Shown here piece after piece: positions 45,957 to 54,980 of a DNA stretch of 64,000 nucleotides. The DNA comes from Acetilactobacillus jinshanensis (lineage in GTDB: Bacteria > Bacillota > Bacilli > Lactobacillales > Lactobacillaceae). Position numbers and translations under genes: made by a program. Under the pieces are notes generated by a model that saw only the letters and a program-made list of their open reading frames with translations, had not been told where the DNA came from and made no database searches. The stretch is from NCBI RefSeq assembly GCF_004359375.1, contig NZ_CP034726.1, forward strand, positions 1,488,001 through 1,552,000. The letters run 5' to 3'. Positions within the stretch are counted from its first letter, which is position 1; each line of letters begins with the position of its first letter.

Positions 45957-48059
45957 TTGCAGATCGTCAAGAAATTTTTTAAATTAGTCAGCTCAAGAAT
46001 GGGCTTTTTTTGGCTTCTAGTCACCCTGTTCTGGGCTAAAACCATTTACGCATACTTCACCGATTTCCAGCTGGGGATCGCTAATGCCTATGAATATTTT
46101 GTGGCCTTGATCAACCCGATCGCCACCACGATGTTACTGTTCGGGATTGCGTTGTACTTTAAACGATCCCGTTTCTTTTACCCGATCATCTTTATCATCG
46201 ATATCTTAAACACGGTATTACTTTACCTAAACGTCATTTACTTCCGTGAATTTACTGATTTTATGACGGTTAACACCATGACTGGATATTCAAAAGTTGA
46301 TCAGGGATTAAGCGGCAGTTCATTAGCATTAACGTCACCGCACGACGTCTTTTACTGGTTAGATTTAATCATCGTGCTGGTCTTAATGCTGTGCCGAGTT
46401 ATCAAGATCGATAATCACCCGATTGGTTTTAAAAAGAGCTTCATGATGACGTCCATCGCCTGCTTAATCTTTGCGACCAATCTATTAATGGGTGAAGCTG
46501 CCCGGCCGCAATTAATCACCAGAACCTTCGATCGTTCATACATCGTAAAGTACATGGGATTAGACTTCTTTACCGCATATGATGGTGTGAAGTCCGAGCA
46601 CAATAAAGATATGCGGGATAATGCCACCAAGTCACAATTAAAAGGTGTTCTTAGTTTTACACGTGATCACTATGCAGCTCCGAACCCAAAGATGTATGGT
46701 TTGGCCCGTGGCAAGAACGTCATTATTATTCATTTAGAAAGTTTCCAGCAATTCTTAATTGATAAAAAAATTAACGGTCGTGAAGTCACGCCGTTCCTAA
46801 ACAAGCTCTATCACAGTCGGCATACCTACGCATTCGATAACTTCTTCCACCAAGTGGGTCAAGGTAAAACTTCGGATGCCGAAAATATGTTAGAAACCAG
46901 TACCTATGGCTTGCCACAAGGGTCATTATTTGCCCAACTTGGTAGTGATAACACGTTTCAGGCGGCTCCCGCAATCTTAGCCCAAAAGAAACACTACACC
47001 AGTGCGGTCTTTCATGGTAACGTCGCCAGTTTCTGGAACCGAAATAACACCTATAAGAACATGGGTGTTCAGAACTTCTTTGACGCTAGTTACTTTAACA
47101 CTTCTGGTGACCGGTCCTCCGGTTACGGACTAAAGGATAAACTACTGTTCAAGGATTCCGTTAAATATTTGCAGCACTTGCAGCAGCCGTTCTACGTCAA
47201 ATACATTACCGTCACGAACCACTTCCCGTACACGCTAAGTTCAGAAGATACGGACTTTAAGGGCCCTGACACTGACGACAACGTCGTTAATAACTACTTC
47301 AAGACGGCTCACTACTTGGATCAAGCGGTTCAGGAATTCTACCACTATTTGAAAGTTTCCGGATTAATGAAGAACTCCATGATCGTCCTTTATGGTGATC
47401 ATTACGGGATTTCGAACTCGGAGAACACGGACCTGGCTCGAGTCTTAGGTGTCAGTCCTGATAAATGGAACAACTACGATAATTCCAAAGTTCAGAGGGT
47501 TCCGTTCATGATCAACATGTCAAGCATTCAGAACGGTCACATCGACCATACCTTCGGTGGTGAAATTGATGTCCTACCAACTCTGATGCACATGATCGGA
47601 ATTAATTCACGACCGTACATTCAATTTGGGACCGATTTGTTCTCTAAGCAACATGACCAAATTGTACCGTTCCGTAACCGTGACTGGGTAAGTCCAAAGT
47701 ACAGTTCGATCGACGGTGTGATCTATGACACCAAGACTGGCAAAGTCATTCATCCCCACGGTAAATTAACCCAGAAACTAGCCCGAATTCAGGCGAAAGT
47801 CGATCTTGAACTATCATTGTCCGATGAACCCAACGAACAGAATCTACTGCGGTTCTATCACCCAAAGGGCTTCAGAGCCGTCAATCCAAATGATTACGAC
47901 TACAATCATGAGCTTCATCGCGCTAAACAAATTGAACGTCGGTTAGGCAAGAAGTCACGCAGCATTTACAGTAAGCATCATCACCATTCAACCACGGACA
48001 TGTACAAGACCGATGCCCCAGAATCCAGTGATGATTCTTCCGATAGCTCAAGCAATTAG
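45957..48059 (+). CDS. ltaS: Lipoteichoic acid synthase-type sulfatase
   Basis: 700 residues: five N-terminal membrane helices (starting near residue 18), then an extracellular sulfatase-fold domain. The Thr nucleophile is in QVGQGKTSDAE at about residue 300, with LYGDHYGIS near 480 for the metal site. LtaS uses phosphatidylglycerol to build the glycerolphosphate chain, using Mn2+. The last ~45 residues are His- and Ser/Asp-rich. TTG start behind GAGGAAG. A gene of this length and motif set could also be a primase paralogue (LtaP-like). Confidence 0.92.
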   Translation: MQIVKKFFKLVSSRMGFFWLLVTLFWAKTIYAYFTDFQLGIANAYEYFVALINPIATTMLLFGIALYFKRSRFFYPIIFIIDILNTVLLYLNVIYFREFTDFMTVNTMTGYSKVDQGLSGSSLALTSPHDVFYWLDLIIVLVLMLCRVIKIDNHPIGFKKSFMMTSIACLIFATNLLMGEAARPQLITRTFDRSYIVKYMGLDFFTAYDGVKSEHNKDMRDNATKSQLKGVLSFTRDHYAAPNPKMYGLARGKNVIIIHLESFQQFLIDKKINGREVTPFLNKLYHSRHTYAFDNFFHQVGQGKTSDAENMLETSTYGLPQGSLFAQLGSDNTFQAAPAILAQKKHYTSAVFHGNVASFWNRNNTYKNMGVQNFFDASYFNTSGDRSSGYGLKDKLLFKDSVKYLQHLQQPFYVKYITVTNHFPYTLSSEDTDFKGPDTDDNVVNNYFKTAHYLDQAVQEFYHYLKVSGLMKNSMIVLYGDHYGISNSENTDLARVLGVSPDKWNNYDNSKVQRVPFMINMSSIQNGHIDHTFGGEIDVLPTLMHMIGINSRPYIQFGTDLFSKQHDQIVPFRNRDWVSPKYSSIDGVIYDTKTGKVIHPHGKLTQKLARIQAKVDLELSLSDEPNEQNLLRFYHPKGFRAVNPNDYDYNHELHRAKQIERRLGKKSRSIYSKHHHHSTTDMYKTDAPESSDDSSDSSSN

Positions 48060-48076
48060 TTTTAAATTTAGATAAA

Positions 48077-48114
48077 TAAAAACCAGACTGATGTAATTGT
48101 CAGTCTGGTTTTTA
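48077..48114. terminator. Terminator between ltaS and the flavoprotein gene
   Basis: AACCAGACTGA pairs with TCAGTCTGGTT between converging genes; flanked by A-rich and T-rich runs. Confidence 0.88.
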
Positions 48115-48139
48115 TTTACTTGATTAAATTTAACAATGA

Positions 48140-49132
48140 TCAATGTTTAAGCATCGTACTGTGAATTGGTAAACGACGCTTTGGGTATAACGCACGCATG
48201 ATTGAATTAACGGCAATTGGAACTTCACCAAAACCGGTGGCGATTAAGGTATCCTTACCCTTATATTTAGCTACGTCACCGACGGCATAAACTAAGTTCT
48301 CGTTAGTCTTCATCTGCTGGTTAACATCGACCTTACGAAGCAACCCTTTTAGCTTCAGGCTCCACTTTCGCATGGCCTGGTTAGTAGCAACGAATCCAAA
48401 GTTAACTACCACGTCATCGACTTTAATTCGACGAAAATCGTTCTCTGTTCGCATTTTCTTAGCGGTAACTAATAACTTACCGTCATCAGTGGAATTCAAC
48501 TCACGAATTAAATACGGCGTAATTAACTCGATTGATGATTGTTTAACGCGATCGACCATCCGTTCAAAGCCACGGAAAGTATCACGACGGTGTAACAGAT
48601 AGACCTTTTTAGCAACCTTATTAAGTAATAAGGCGTTATCAATTGCCGAGTTACCACCACCGGCAACTAATACCGTCTTGTTCTTAAATTGATCTAAATT
48701 ATGGACGCTGTAGAATAACTGTTTATTTTTAAATTTTTCAGCATTCTTGGCCCGTAACTTTCGGGGATTAAAGGCACCACCACCGGTAGCGATCACGATA
48801 GCTTTCGTATAAGTCTTGGTCTGATCAGTAACGATCTGATAGCCACCGTCAACCGGGATAATATCCCGAACGGCCTGGTTTAGACGGATGGTTGGGTGCA
48901 TCATATGCATCTGCTTCTTTAAGGATTTAACTAGATCTTTACCCTGAATGCCAGGATGACCACCGACATCCAAAATCGTTTTGTATGGATAAAGTGCTGA
49001 GACCTGACCACCTAAATGATCAAGACTTTCAATCAGCTGCACGTTGGCATCTCGCAAGCCTGAATAAAAGGCCGCAAACATCCCAACGGGCCCACCACCG
49101 ATTACGGTGATGTCGTAAAATTTATTATTCAA
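48140..49132 (-). CDS. Ferredoxin/flavodoxin--NADP+ reductase-like flavoprotein (YumC type)
   Basis: 330 residues of the thioredoxin-reductase-like FNR group. FAD motif ITVIGGGPVGMFAAFYSG at the start, NADPH motif VLVAGGGNSAIDNALLL near 160, and the FAD-closing AVGDVAKYKGKDTLIATGFGE near the end. The CXXC redox pair of true thioredoxin reductases is absent. It supplies or uses NADPH electrons for ferredoxin or flavodoxin-like partners in the cytosol. Confidence 0.9.
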   Translation of the reverse strand: MNNKFYDITVIGGGPVGMFAAFYSGLRDANVQLIESLDHLGGQVSALYPYKTILDVGGHPGIQGKDLVKSLKKQMHMMHPTIRLNQAVRDIIPVDGGYQIVTDQTKTYTKAIVIATGGGAFNPRKLRAKNAEKFKNKQLFYSVHNLDQFKNKTVLVAGGGNSAIDNALLLNKVAKKVYLLHRRDTFRGFERMVDRVKQSSIELITPYLIRELNSTDDGKLLVTAKKMRTENDFRRIKVDDVVVNFGFVATNQAMRKWSLKLKGLLRKVDVNQQMKTNENLVYAVGDVAKYKGKDTLIATGFGEVPIAVNSIMRALYPKRRLPIHSTMLKH

Positions 49133-49211
49133 TATAACGATCCTCTTTTCTTTTTACCTCTAATATAATATCATAAAAGAGAATTAACGCTTTAGTAAAG
49201 GAAGTCAATTC

Positions 49212-50012
49212 ATGCATTTTACCCCCAAGAAAATCGCTCTAGGCATTGTCATCGTTATTGAAGTCATTATCTTTTGTGTCCTCATTCAGTGGCAATTCCG
49301 TGGTCGAGTTTTGAATACTGTTCACGTTAAGCAACAATCCACCGCAACGGTTTTTATTCCAGGATTTGGTGGTAACGCCGCATCAACCAATGATTTTATT
49401 AATCAATACTCATGGCATAACGTTGCGACTAAATCACTTCGAATCTATATTTCTAAAAAGAATCATATTTCAACCATGAAACAATATCATCCGATCGTTA
49501 AGAATAACCCGATGGTCCAGCTGATCTTCCAGGATGATCTTCATCCTCATCGTCAGGCTGCCCAGATGATTTACGCAATGCACTACCTGTACAAGAAGTA
49601 CCACATCAAGAAAGTCAACTTCATTGGTCATTCATCAGGTGGTAACATCGCCTTTGACTACATGATTCATAATCCGCACGCTAAACAGGTGCCAACACCC
49701 GTCAAATTAGTTACGATCGGTGCTAACTACGCACCGAACGATCCGTTAGTCAAGAATCTGCCAAAAGGCTTGCACATTTTAAACATCGCCGGTGAAATTT
49801 ATAATTCCAAGACCGATGGTGAAGTTCCGAATAAAATCGTTAAGCCGATGGGCAAATTAGTCCGAAAGCACGTTGGTAAATACCGTTACTACGTATACAG
49901 CAGTAACCCGATGAGCGCTGAACACTCAATGCTTCATGAAAATCCGTCGTTAGATAAGATCATCGCCGAATTCTTATGGAACAACGAATATCCTGCCGGT
50001 TCAGAAAAATAA
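49212..50012 (+). CDS. Membrane-anchored DUF915 alpha/beta hydrolase
   Basis: 266 residues: a membrane segment (IALGIVIVIEVIIFCVLI), then an alpha/beta hydrolase with TVFIPGFGGN and the nucleophile in FIGHSSGGNIAFDYM. The acid and His are probably in the last 60 residues (AEHSMLHENPSLD). The DUF915 family of lactobacilli is poorly studied; esterase is likely. AAAGGAAG is upstream of the ATG. Confidence 0.88.
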   Translation: MHFTPKKIALGIVIVIEVIIFCVLIQWQFRGRVLNTVHVKQQSTATVFIPGFGGNAASTNDFINQYSWHNVATKSLRIYISKKNHISTMKQYHPIVKNNPMVQLIFQDDLHPHRQAAQMIYAMHYLYKKYHIKKVNFIGHSSGGNIAFDYMIHNPHAKQVPTPVKLVTIGANYAPNDPLVKNLPKGLHILNIAGEIYNSKTDGEVPNKIVKPMGKLVRKHVGKYRYYVYSSNPMSAEHSMLHENPSLDKIIAEFLWNNEYPAGSEK

Positions 50013-50035
50013 CGAAATTAATTAAATTAATATTT

Positions 50036-50066
50036 ATAAACCTCATTTTTTAAGTGAGGTTTCTTT
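50036..50066 (+). terminator. Terminator of the DUF915 gene
   Basis: AAACCTCATTTTTTAAGTGAGGTTT hairpin in two arms (AAACCTCA / TGAGGTTT) with CTTTTTA tail. Confidence 0.78.
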
Positions 50067-50086
50067 TTACCTAAATTAAAGCATAC

Positions 50087-50120
50087 AAAAAGACCGCTGT
50101 GATTATATCAGCGGCCTTTT
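50087..50120 (-). terminator. Terminator of the Spx gene
   Basis: AAAAGGCCGCTGA pairs with CAGCGGTCTTTTT; it lies 47 bp past the spx stop on the minus strand. Confidence 0.78.
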
Positions 50121-50166
50121 GCAATATTATTCAATTTTCATGGAGCGATTATCAAGCAATATAGCT

Positions 50167-50577
50167 TTAAGCATCAAGTTGAGCCTCTAGATGATGAAGT
50201 TCAGCCATCCGAACTTTATGTGGTAAGAAGCGACGAATTTCTTCTTCGTTGTAACCAACTTCAAGCCGCTTGTTATCAAAAATGATCGGACGACGCATCA
50301 AGTCAGGATACTTAACGACTAAACTGATGAGCTGAGAAAGAGATAGGTCTTCTAAGTTCATGTGCAGTTTTCTCGTTAACTTCTTGTAAATATTTGAACG
50401 GGTGGAAATGATATCCGAACTACCGTTTTCGGTTAAACGTAAAATCTGCTTAACTTCATCGGCATTTAATGGCTTAGAATTAATGTTCCGTTCACGGAAC
50501 GGGATATTATGAGCTTTCAACCATCCGCGCGCTTTGCGGCTTGATGCACTGCTTGGAGCTACATAAAGATTCAACAT
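50167..50577 (-). CDS. spx: Spx/ArsC family transcription factor lacking the CXXC switch
   Basis: 136 residues of the Spx group, which binds the RNA polymerase alpha C-terminal domain during oxidative stress. The fold and length match (NLYVAPSSASSRKARGWLKAHNIPF, RRPIIFDNKRLEVGYNEEEIRRFLP). The redox pair at positions 10 and 13 is Ser (codons AGT and AGC) instead of Cys, so the disulfide switch is absent. RRPI is retained. It could be a constitutive regulator or one controlled only by amount. Confidence 0.88.
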   Translation of the reverse strand: MLNLYVAPSSASSRKARGWLKAHNIPFRERNINSKPLNADEVKQILRLTENGSSDIISTRSNIYKKLTRKLHMNLEDLSLSQLISLVVKYPDLMRRPIIFDNKRLEVGYNEEEIRRFLPHKVRMAELHHLEAQLDA

Positions 50578-50717
50578 ATAATCAACTCCTTTGAAAACCA
50601 GATCACAAAATCTTAACTAACCAAAATTGGTCCGTTAATTTGTGATCTTGTAAAGCATATCATACATGACATATCTTTTAAGCCCCTTTTAGCAGTTTTT
50701 TACTAGAGTGATAATTC

Positions 50718-50780
50718 TTAACAATTATGTAACAATCCAGCGTATGGTTCACAATTTTTTCAAAATTAACTATAATTTAG
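50718..50780 (+). promoter_or_regulatory. Promoter of the 5'-nucleotidase gene, with a PHO-like repeat
   Basis: TTCACA and TATAAT are 17 bp apart and end about 40 bp before the start codon. Upstream, TTAACA-ATTAT-GTAACA (50718-50734) resembles a PhoP repeat with one mismatch. The regulatory reading is weak; the promoter is good. Confidence 0.6.
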
Positions 50781-50816
50781 GTAACAGTTAAAAAGTAATT
50801 ACGGAGGATAAATTCC

Positions 50817-52364
50817 ATGAAACTAAATCTTTTATTAACCAGTGACGTTCATGGCTATCTCGTTCCAACCAACTACGTTAATTCGCAAATGGACGCCCCG
50901 TTCAGCCTCGAACGAGCCGCCACATGTCTAAAAGCACTTCAAAAGAAGCACACTTACACGTTGACCTTCGATGATGGTGATTATCTCGAAGGTTCGCCAC
51001 TATCCTTTTACTTAGCTAAAATCAAAAAAGAATCGGCCCCGCACGAATTGGACGCCGCATTTAACCAGGTTCATTATGACTTTGGGATCGTCGGTAATCA
51101 TGAATTTAACTACGGTCAAAGCTATCTGTTAAATTCCATCAAGGAATCCCATCGTCAGTTCCTTTGTGCGAACATCGTCGATTCCAAAGGCCACCATCCC
51201 TTTGGCAAGCCTTACATCGTTAAACAGGTCGGTCCAATCAAGGTTGCCGTAATGGGCTTAACAACCCAGGGAACCACGAAATGGGAAAAGTCAAAGAACC
51301 TAAAGGGACTCAAGTTTATTTCAGCCGTTACGACCGCCAAGAAATACGTGCCTTTGATGCGTAAACAAGCGGACGTTGTTATCGTTGCCTATCACGGTGG
51401 CTTTGAACGTAATAAACAAGGGGTCCCAACTGAGATCCTAAAGGGTGAAAACGAGAGCTACCAAATGCTTAAAGACGTCAAAGGGATTGACGCTTTGTTA
51501 ACCGGTCATCAACACCGCATCATCGCTGATCATCTCTTTGGTGTTCCAACCATTCAGGTCGGTCACCGCGGTGAATTAGTGGGTGTCGTTACATTGGACA
51601 TCAACGCGAATCGACAGATCACTGATTCTCAAGTTAAATTAATTCCGACCAAGGACTATACTCCGGATCCGCAGGTTACTCAAGCGATTAAGCCCACCGA
51701 AAAAGCCGTTGATCACTGGTTAAACCGCCCACTAGCAACGATTAATGGCTCATTATCATTCAAGAGTGCTCCTGAAGCCCGGATCAATAAATGCAATTTC
51801 ATCGAATTTATCCAGCACGTTCAGATGGCGACCATGGGTGCTGACATTTCGGCAGCATCCCTATTTACCAATGAAGCTCACGGCTTTGAAAATCCAATTA
51901 CTCTCCGTAACATCATGACGAATTACGTTTATCCCAACACTTTGTCACTTTCCATTATTAACGGTAAAATCCTAAAGGAAGCTATGGAACAAAGCGCTAA
52001 ATACTTTACCTATAAGAACGGTAAATTTACCGTCAGTCGCCCGTTTGTCTATCCTAAGCCACTAAATTACTGTTACGACATGTACGAAGGCGTTAACTAC
52101 GTCATGAACATTGCTAAACCAATCGGTCACCGCATCACTAAGTTAACCTATCACGGGAAACCAGTCAGACCCAATCAAAAGTTGAAAATCGTTCTTAATA
52201 CCTATCGTGCCGTCGGTGGTGGCCATTATCCTATGTTCAACCGCAGTCAAATCGTTAAAACCAGCCATATGGTAATGGACCAGGTGATTGCTCATTACCT
52301 CAAGAGGCATCCCGTAATTAACGCAACCAATAACCACAACTTTAAAGTAATTTATAAAAAATAA
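50817..52364 (+). CDS. Bifunctional metallophosphatase / 5'-nucleotidase, apparently cytosolic
   Basis: 515 residues. The metallophosphatase domain has TSDVHGYL, DDGDYLEGSP, GNHEFNYG and the C-terminal pair HGG and GHQHR. The second half is the nucleotide-binding domain (LRNIMTNYVYPNTLSL, KLKIVLNTYRAVGGG). Most relatives are secreted, but this one starts MKLNLLLTSDVHG with no signal peptide, pointing to cytosolic nucleotide turnover. Monocistronic. Confidence 0.9.
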   Translation: MKLNLLLTSDVHGYLVPTNYVNSQMDAPFSLERAATCLKALQKKHTYTLTFDDGDYLEGSPLSFYLAKIKKESAPHELDAAFNQVHYDFGIVGNHEFNYGQSYLLNSIKESHRQFLCANIVDSKGHHPFGKPYIVKQVGPIKVAVMGLTTQGTTKWEKSKNLKGLKFISAVTTAKKYVPLMRKQADVVIVAYHGGFERNKQGVPTEILKGENESYQMLKDVKGIDALLTGHQHRIIADHLFGVPTIQVGHRGELVGVVTLDINANRQITDSQVKLIPTKDYTPDPQVTQAIKPTEKAVDHWLNRPLATINGSLSFKSAPEARINKCNFIEFIQHVQMATMGADISAASLFTNEAHGFENPITLRNIMTNYVYPNTLSLSIINGKILKEAMEQSAKYFTYKNGKFTVSRPFVYPKPLNYCYDMYEGVNYVMNIAKPIGHRITKLTYHGKPVRPNQKLKIVLNTYRAVGGGHYPMFNRSQIVKTSHMVMDQVIAHYLKRHPVINATNNHNFKVIYKK

Positions 52365-52387
52365 TTATAATCATTTAATTCATTAGA

Positions 52388-52420
52388 AAGACGTTTCAAT
52401 TTTTTGAAGCGTTTTTCTTA
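52388..52420 (+). terminator. Terminator of the 5'-nucleotidase gene
   Basis: ACGTTTCAA pairs with TTGAAGCGT, followed by TTTTCTT. Confidence 0.72.
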
Positions 52421-52474
52421 TCCTGAAATCAGTTTTAGCTTAGACTAATCACAAGTGTTGAGGAGGACCTAGTT

Positions 52475-53251
52475 ATGCAATATCTTAAATTAAACGACGG
52501 TCATCGAATCCCAGCTAACGGTTTTGGTGACTTTCAAGTTCCTGACACCAAGGAATGCGCCGACGCCGTTCGTGAGGCGATTAAGACCGGCTATAACTTT
52601 ATTGATACGGCCGAAATGTATGACAACGAAGATCAAACTGGTAAAGGCATTAAGGCTTCTGGGATTGATCGTGATAAATTATTCGTTGAAACCAAAATCT
52701 GGGAAACTAATTTCCAGTATGACGACGCTAAAAATGCCATTGATAAATCCTTAAAGGACCTTGGCTTAAACTACGTTAACATGTTCTTAATTCACTGGCC
52801 ACACGGTGAATATGATCAAGCCTGGAGAGCCATGATCGAAGCTCATCAAGCCGGTAAATTAAAATCAATCGGGGTTTCCAATTTCTCTAGTCAACAGATC
52901 GTTGACTTGATTAAAAAGTTTGGTGTTAAACCAGCCGTTAACCAAATTAAAATCAACCCGTGGGATCAGAAGCACGATGAAGTTAAGTGGTTAGAAGATC
53001 ACAATATCGTCCCCGAAGCTTGGTCACCATTTGCTGAAGGTCGCCACAACGCTTTCCATGACCCAACGTTAGGTAAAATTGCTAAAGCTCATGGTAAATC
53101 CAACAGCCAGGTCATTCTTCGTTGGTTATATCAACGTGGTATCGTTAGTTTAGCCAAGACGGTTCACCCACAGTACATGAAGGAAAACTTTGATATTTAC
53201 AGCTTCAAACTCACCCCTAGTGAAATGAAGACCATTAATAATATCCAATAA
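52475..53251 (+). CDS. Aldo/keto reductase
   Basis: 258-residue AKR of the short bacterial type (YvgN/DkgA-like). Catalytic Asp-Tyr in FIDTAEMYDNE, Lys in ETKIWETNF and His in LIHWPHGEY. The cofactor segment VILRWLYQRGIVSLAKTVHPQYMKEN is at the end. GAGGAGG is before the ATG. It differs from the copy at 29.2 kb. Confidence 0.93.
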   Translation: MQYLKLNDGHRIPANGFGDFQVPDTKECADAVREAIKTGYNFIDTAEMYDNEDQTGKGIKASGIDRDKLFVETKIWETNFQYDDAKNAIDKSLKDLGLNYVNMFLIHWPHGEYDQAWRAMIEAHQAGKLKSIGVSNFSSQQIVDLIKKFGVKPAVNQIKINPWDQKHDEVKWLEDHNIVPEAWSPFAEGRHNAFHDPTLGKIAKAHGKSNSQVILRWLYQRGIVSLAKTVHPQYMKENFDIYSFKLTPSEMKTINNIQ

Positions 53252-53271
53252 GTATTTATAACCATACACAA

Positions 53272-53310
53272 AAACACCTAGCTAAATTGAATTTAGCCAG
53301 GTGTTTTCAT
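53272..53310. terminator. Terminator between the AKR gene and rny
   Basis: AAAACACCTAGCTAAATT pairs with AATTTAGCCAGGTGTTTT; converging genes. Confidence 0.85.
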
Positions 53311-53338
53311 TTTACAATTTAAGTTAATTAACGATCAC

Positions 53339-54940
53339 TTAGGCGCGGCGACTGTCGCGGTAATGATGATAATGGTGATGCCAGTTACCAACGTACTGAA
53401 TGGCCTTAAGCATTCGAATCGTCGTGATTTTGATCTTACCTGGGTAAGACAGTTCATTCTGAATTCGATCACGAACGTGTTTAGTTAATTCAGCACTCTG
53501 TTTATCATCCATTGCTTTTGGATCAATAATGATCCGTAATTCACGACCCGCTTGAATCGCATAGCTCTCTTTAACGCCAGCTTGTTGGTTGGCGATGTTT
53601 TCTAAGTTCTTCAATCGCTGCAGATATTCTTCAATCGATTCACTTCGGGCTCCTGGACGGGCACCTGACAATGCATCAGAAGTTGATACCAAAAGCGAAA
53701 TCAAATTGGTCGGCGGAACATCACCATGATGAGCCGCAATCGCGTTAATTACGATTGGATCTTCATGATAGGTCTTCGCTAATTTGACCCCTAACTCAAC
53801 GTGAGTCCCGGTAACTTCATGATCGATTGATTTACCAACATCATGCAATAAACCAGCACGACGAGCTAATTGGGTATCTAAGCCCAATTCTGCGGCCATC
53901 ACACCAGCCATCTGACCAACTTCCATACAATGATACAGGACGTTTTGACCATAACTGGTTCGGAACTTTAAACGACCGATGATCTTCATTAAATCCGGAT
54001 GCATCCAACCCAGATGCATTTCGTTAATGACGTTTTCACCAATTTCACGAAGTGCGTTATCAACTTCATCTTCAGCGTTTCGAACTTGAACTTCAATGTT
54101 CATATCCGTCATGTGGCGGGACACAATCAAGTTACTTAACGTTCGTCGAGCGGTTTCTCGACGAATTGGATCGTTGGTCCCAATATGAAGTAATAACGGA
54201 TCATCAGGATCAAAGAATAGATCGGTCCCGGTAACACTTTCGATTAAACGAAGGTGCTGTGCGTTATGTTCCAATAACCGTCGTTTAATAATTGGATCCG
54301 GAACATTGATGCTACGTTCAATATGATTACGTGGTAAATCAATCGGTCCACGCTGAATTGCTTCGATAATAATGTCAGCGGCCCGTTGATCAGCGGTCTC
54401 TTCGGCGTCTTCGGTCTTGGATTTGATGATAATATCCTTTTCACGCTTTAATTCTAATTTAGTAGCGTTAAGAACCGTTGTCTTAGCGGTCGAATCATCA
54501 ATCTGACTAATCTGATTCAGTTTCTTATGACATTTAGTAATTAGATCATTAGCTTGTTTAATCGTGGCTTGATAATGATCATGCACCTGATCATACTTCT
54601 GCTGATGATCCTTAAACGCATCAAATAATTTATCTAACCGAGCGTTATTTCGGTCTAAATAATCGGAATGGTTACGCAGTCGATCTTCAAATTCTGAATT
54701 GTCATGCTGCTGGTTATCTAAATCTTTTTCACTATTCTGAAGGTGCTTTTGGCTAGCTAAATGATCCTTTTTTAGGATGACTCGTTTATGACCATCAATC
54801 GCGTGCTGCTGATCCTTTAGATAGGCGTGTGCACGTTGATGAGCTTGTGATAATCGGTGCTGATTAGATTTCCTGTTAATCATGACACCACCTGAATAGC
54901 CTAACGCGGCCATGACAACGATAATTCCAGCTGTAAACAT
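53339..54940 (-). CDS. rny: Ribonuclease Y
   Basis: 533-residue membrane-anchored endoribonuclease that initiates mRNA decay. N-terminal membrane segment, a long coiled-coil (about 30-190), a KH domain (IERSINVPDPIIKRRLL, GTDLFFDPDDPLLLH), then the HD domain with metal site in GLLHDVGKSID and AHHGDVPP. Normal length. AAAGGAGGG lies before the ATG. All key segments are intact. Confidence 0.96.
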   Translation of the reverse strand: MFTAGIIVVMAALGYSGGVMINRKSNQHRLSQAHQRAHAYLKDQQHAIDGHKRVILKKDHLASQKHLQNSEKDLDNQQHDNSEFEDRLRNHSDYLDRNNARLDKLFDAFKDHQQKYDQVHDHYQATIKQANDLITKCHKKLNQISQIDDSTAKTTVLNATKLELKREKDIIIKSKTEDAEETADQRAADIIIEAIQRGPIDLPRNHIERSINVPDPIIKRRLLEHNAQHLRLIESVTGTDLFFDPDDPLLLHIGTNDPIRRETARRTLSNLIVSRHMTDMNIEVQVRNAEDEVDNALREIGENVINEMHLGWMHPDLMKIIGRLKFRTSYGQNVLYHCMEVGQMAGVMAAELGLDTQLARRAGLLHDVGKSIDHEVTGTHVELGVKLAKTYHEDPIVINAIAAHHGDVPPTNLISLLVSTSDALSGARPGARSESIEEYLQRLKNLENIANQQAGVKESYAIQAGRELRIIIDPKAMDDKQSAELTKHVRDRIQNELSYPGKIKITTIRMLKAIQYVGNWHHHYHHYRDSRRA

Positions 54941-54980
54941 TGTGACCCTCCTTTCTTTTCAAGATTTAAATTCAAATTAA

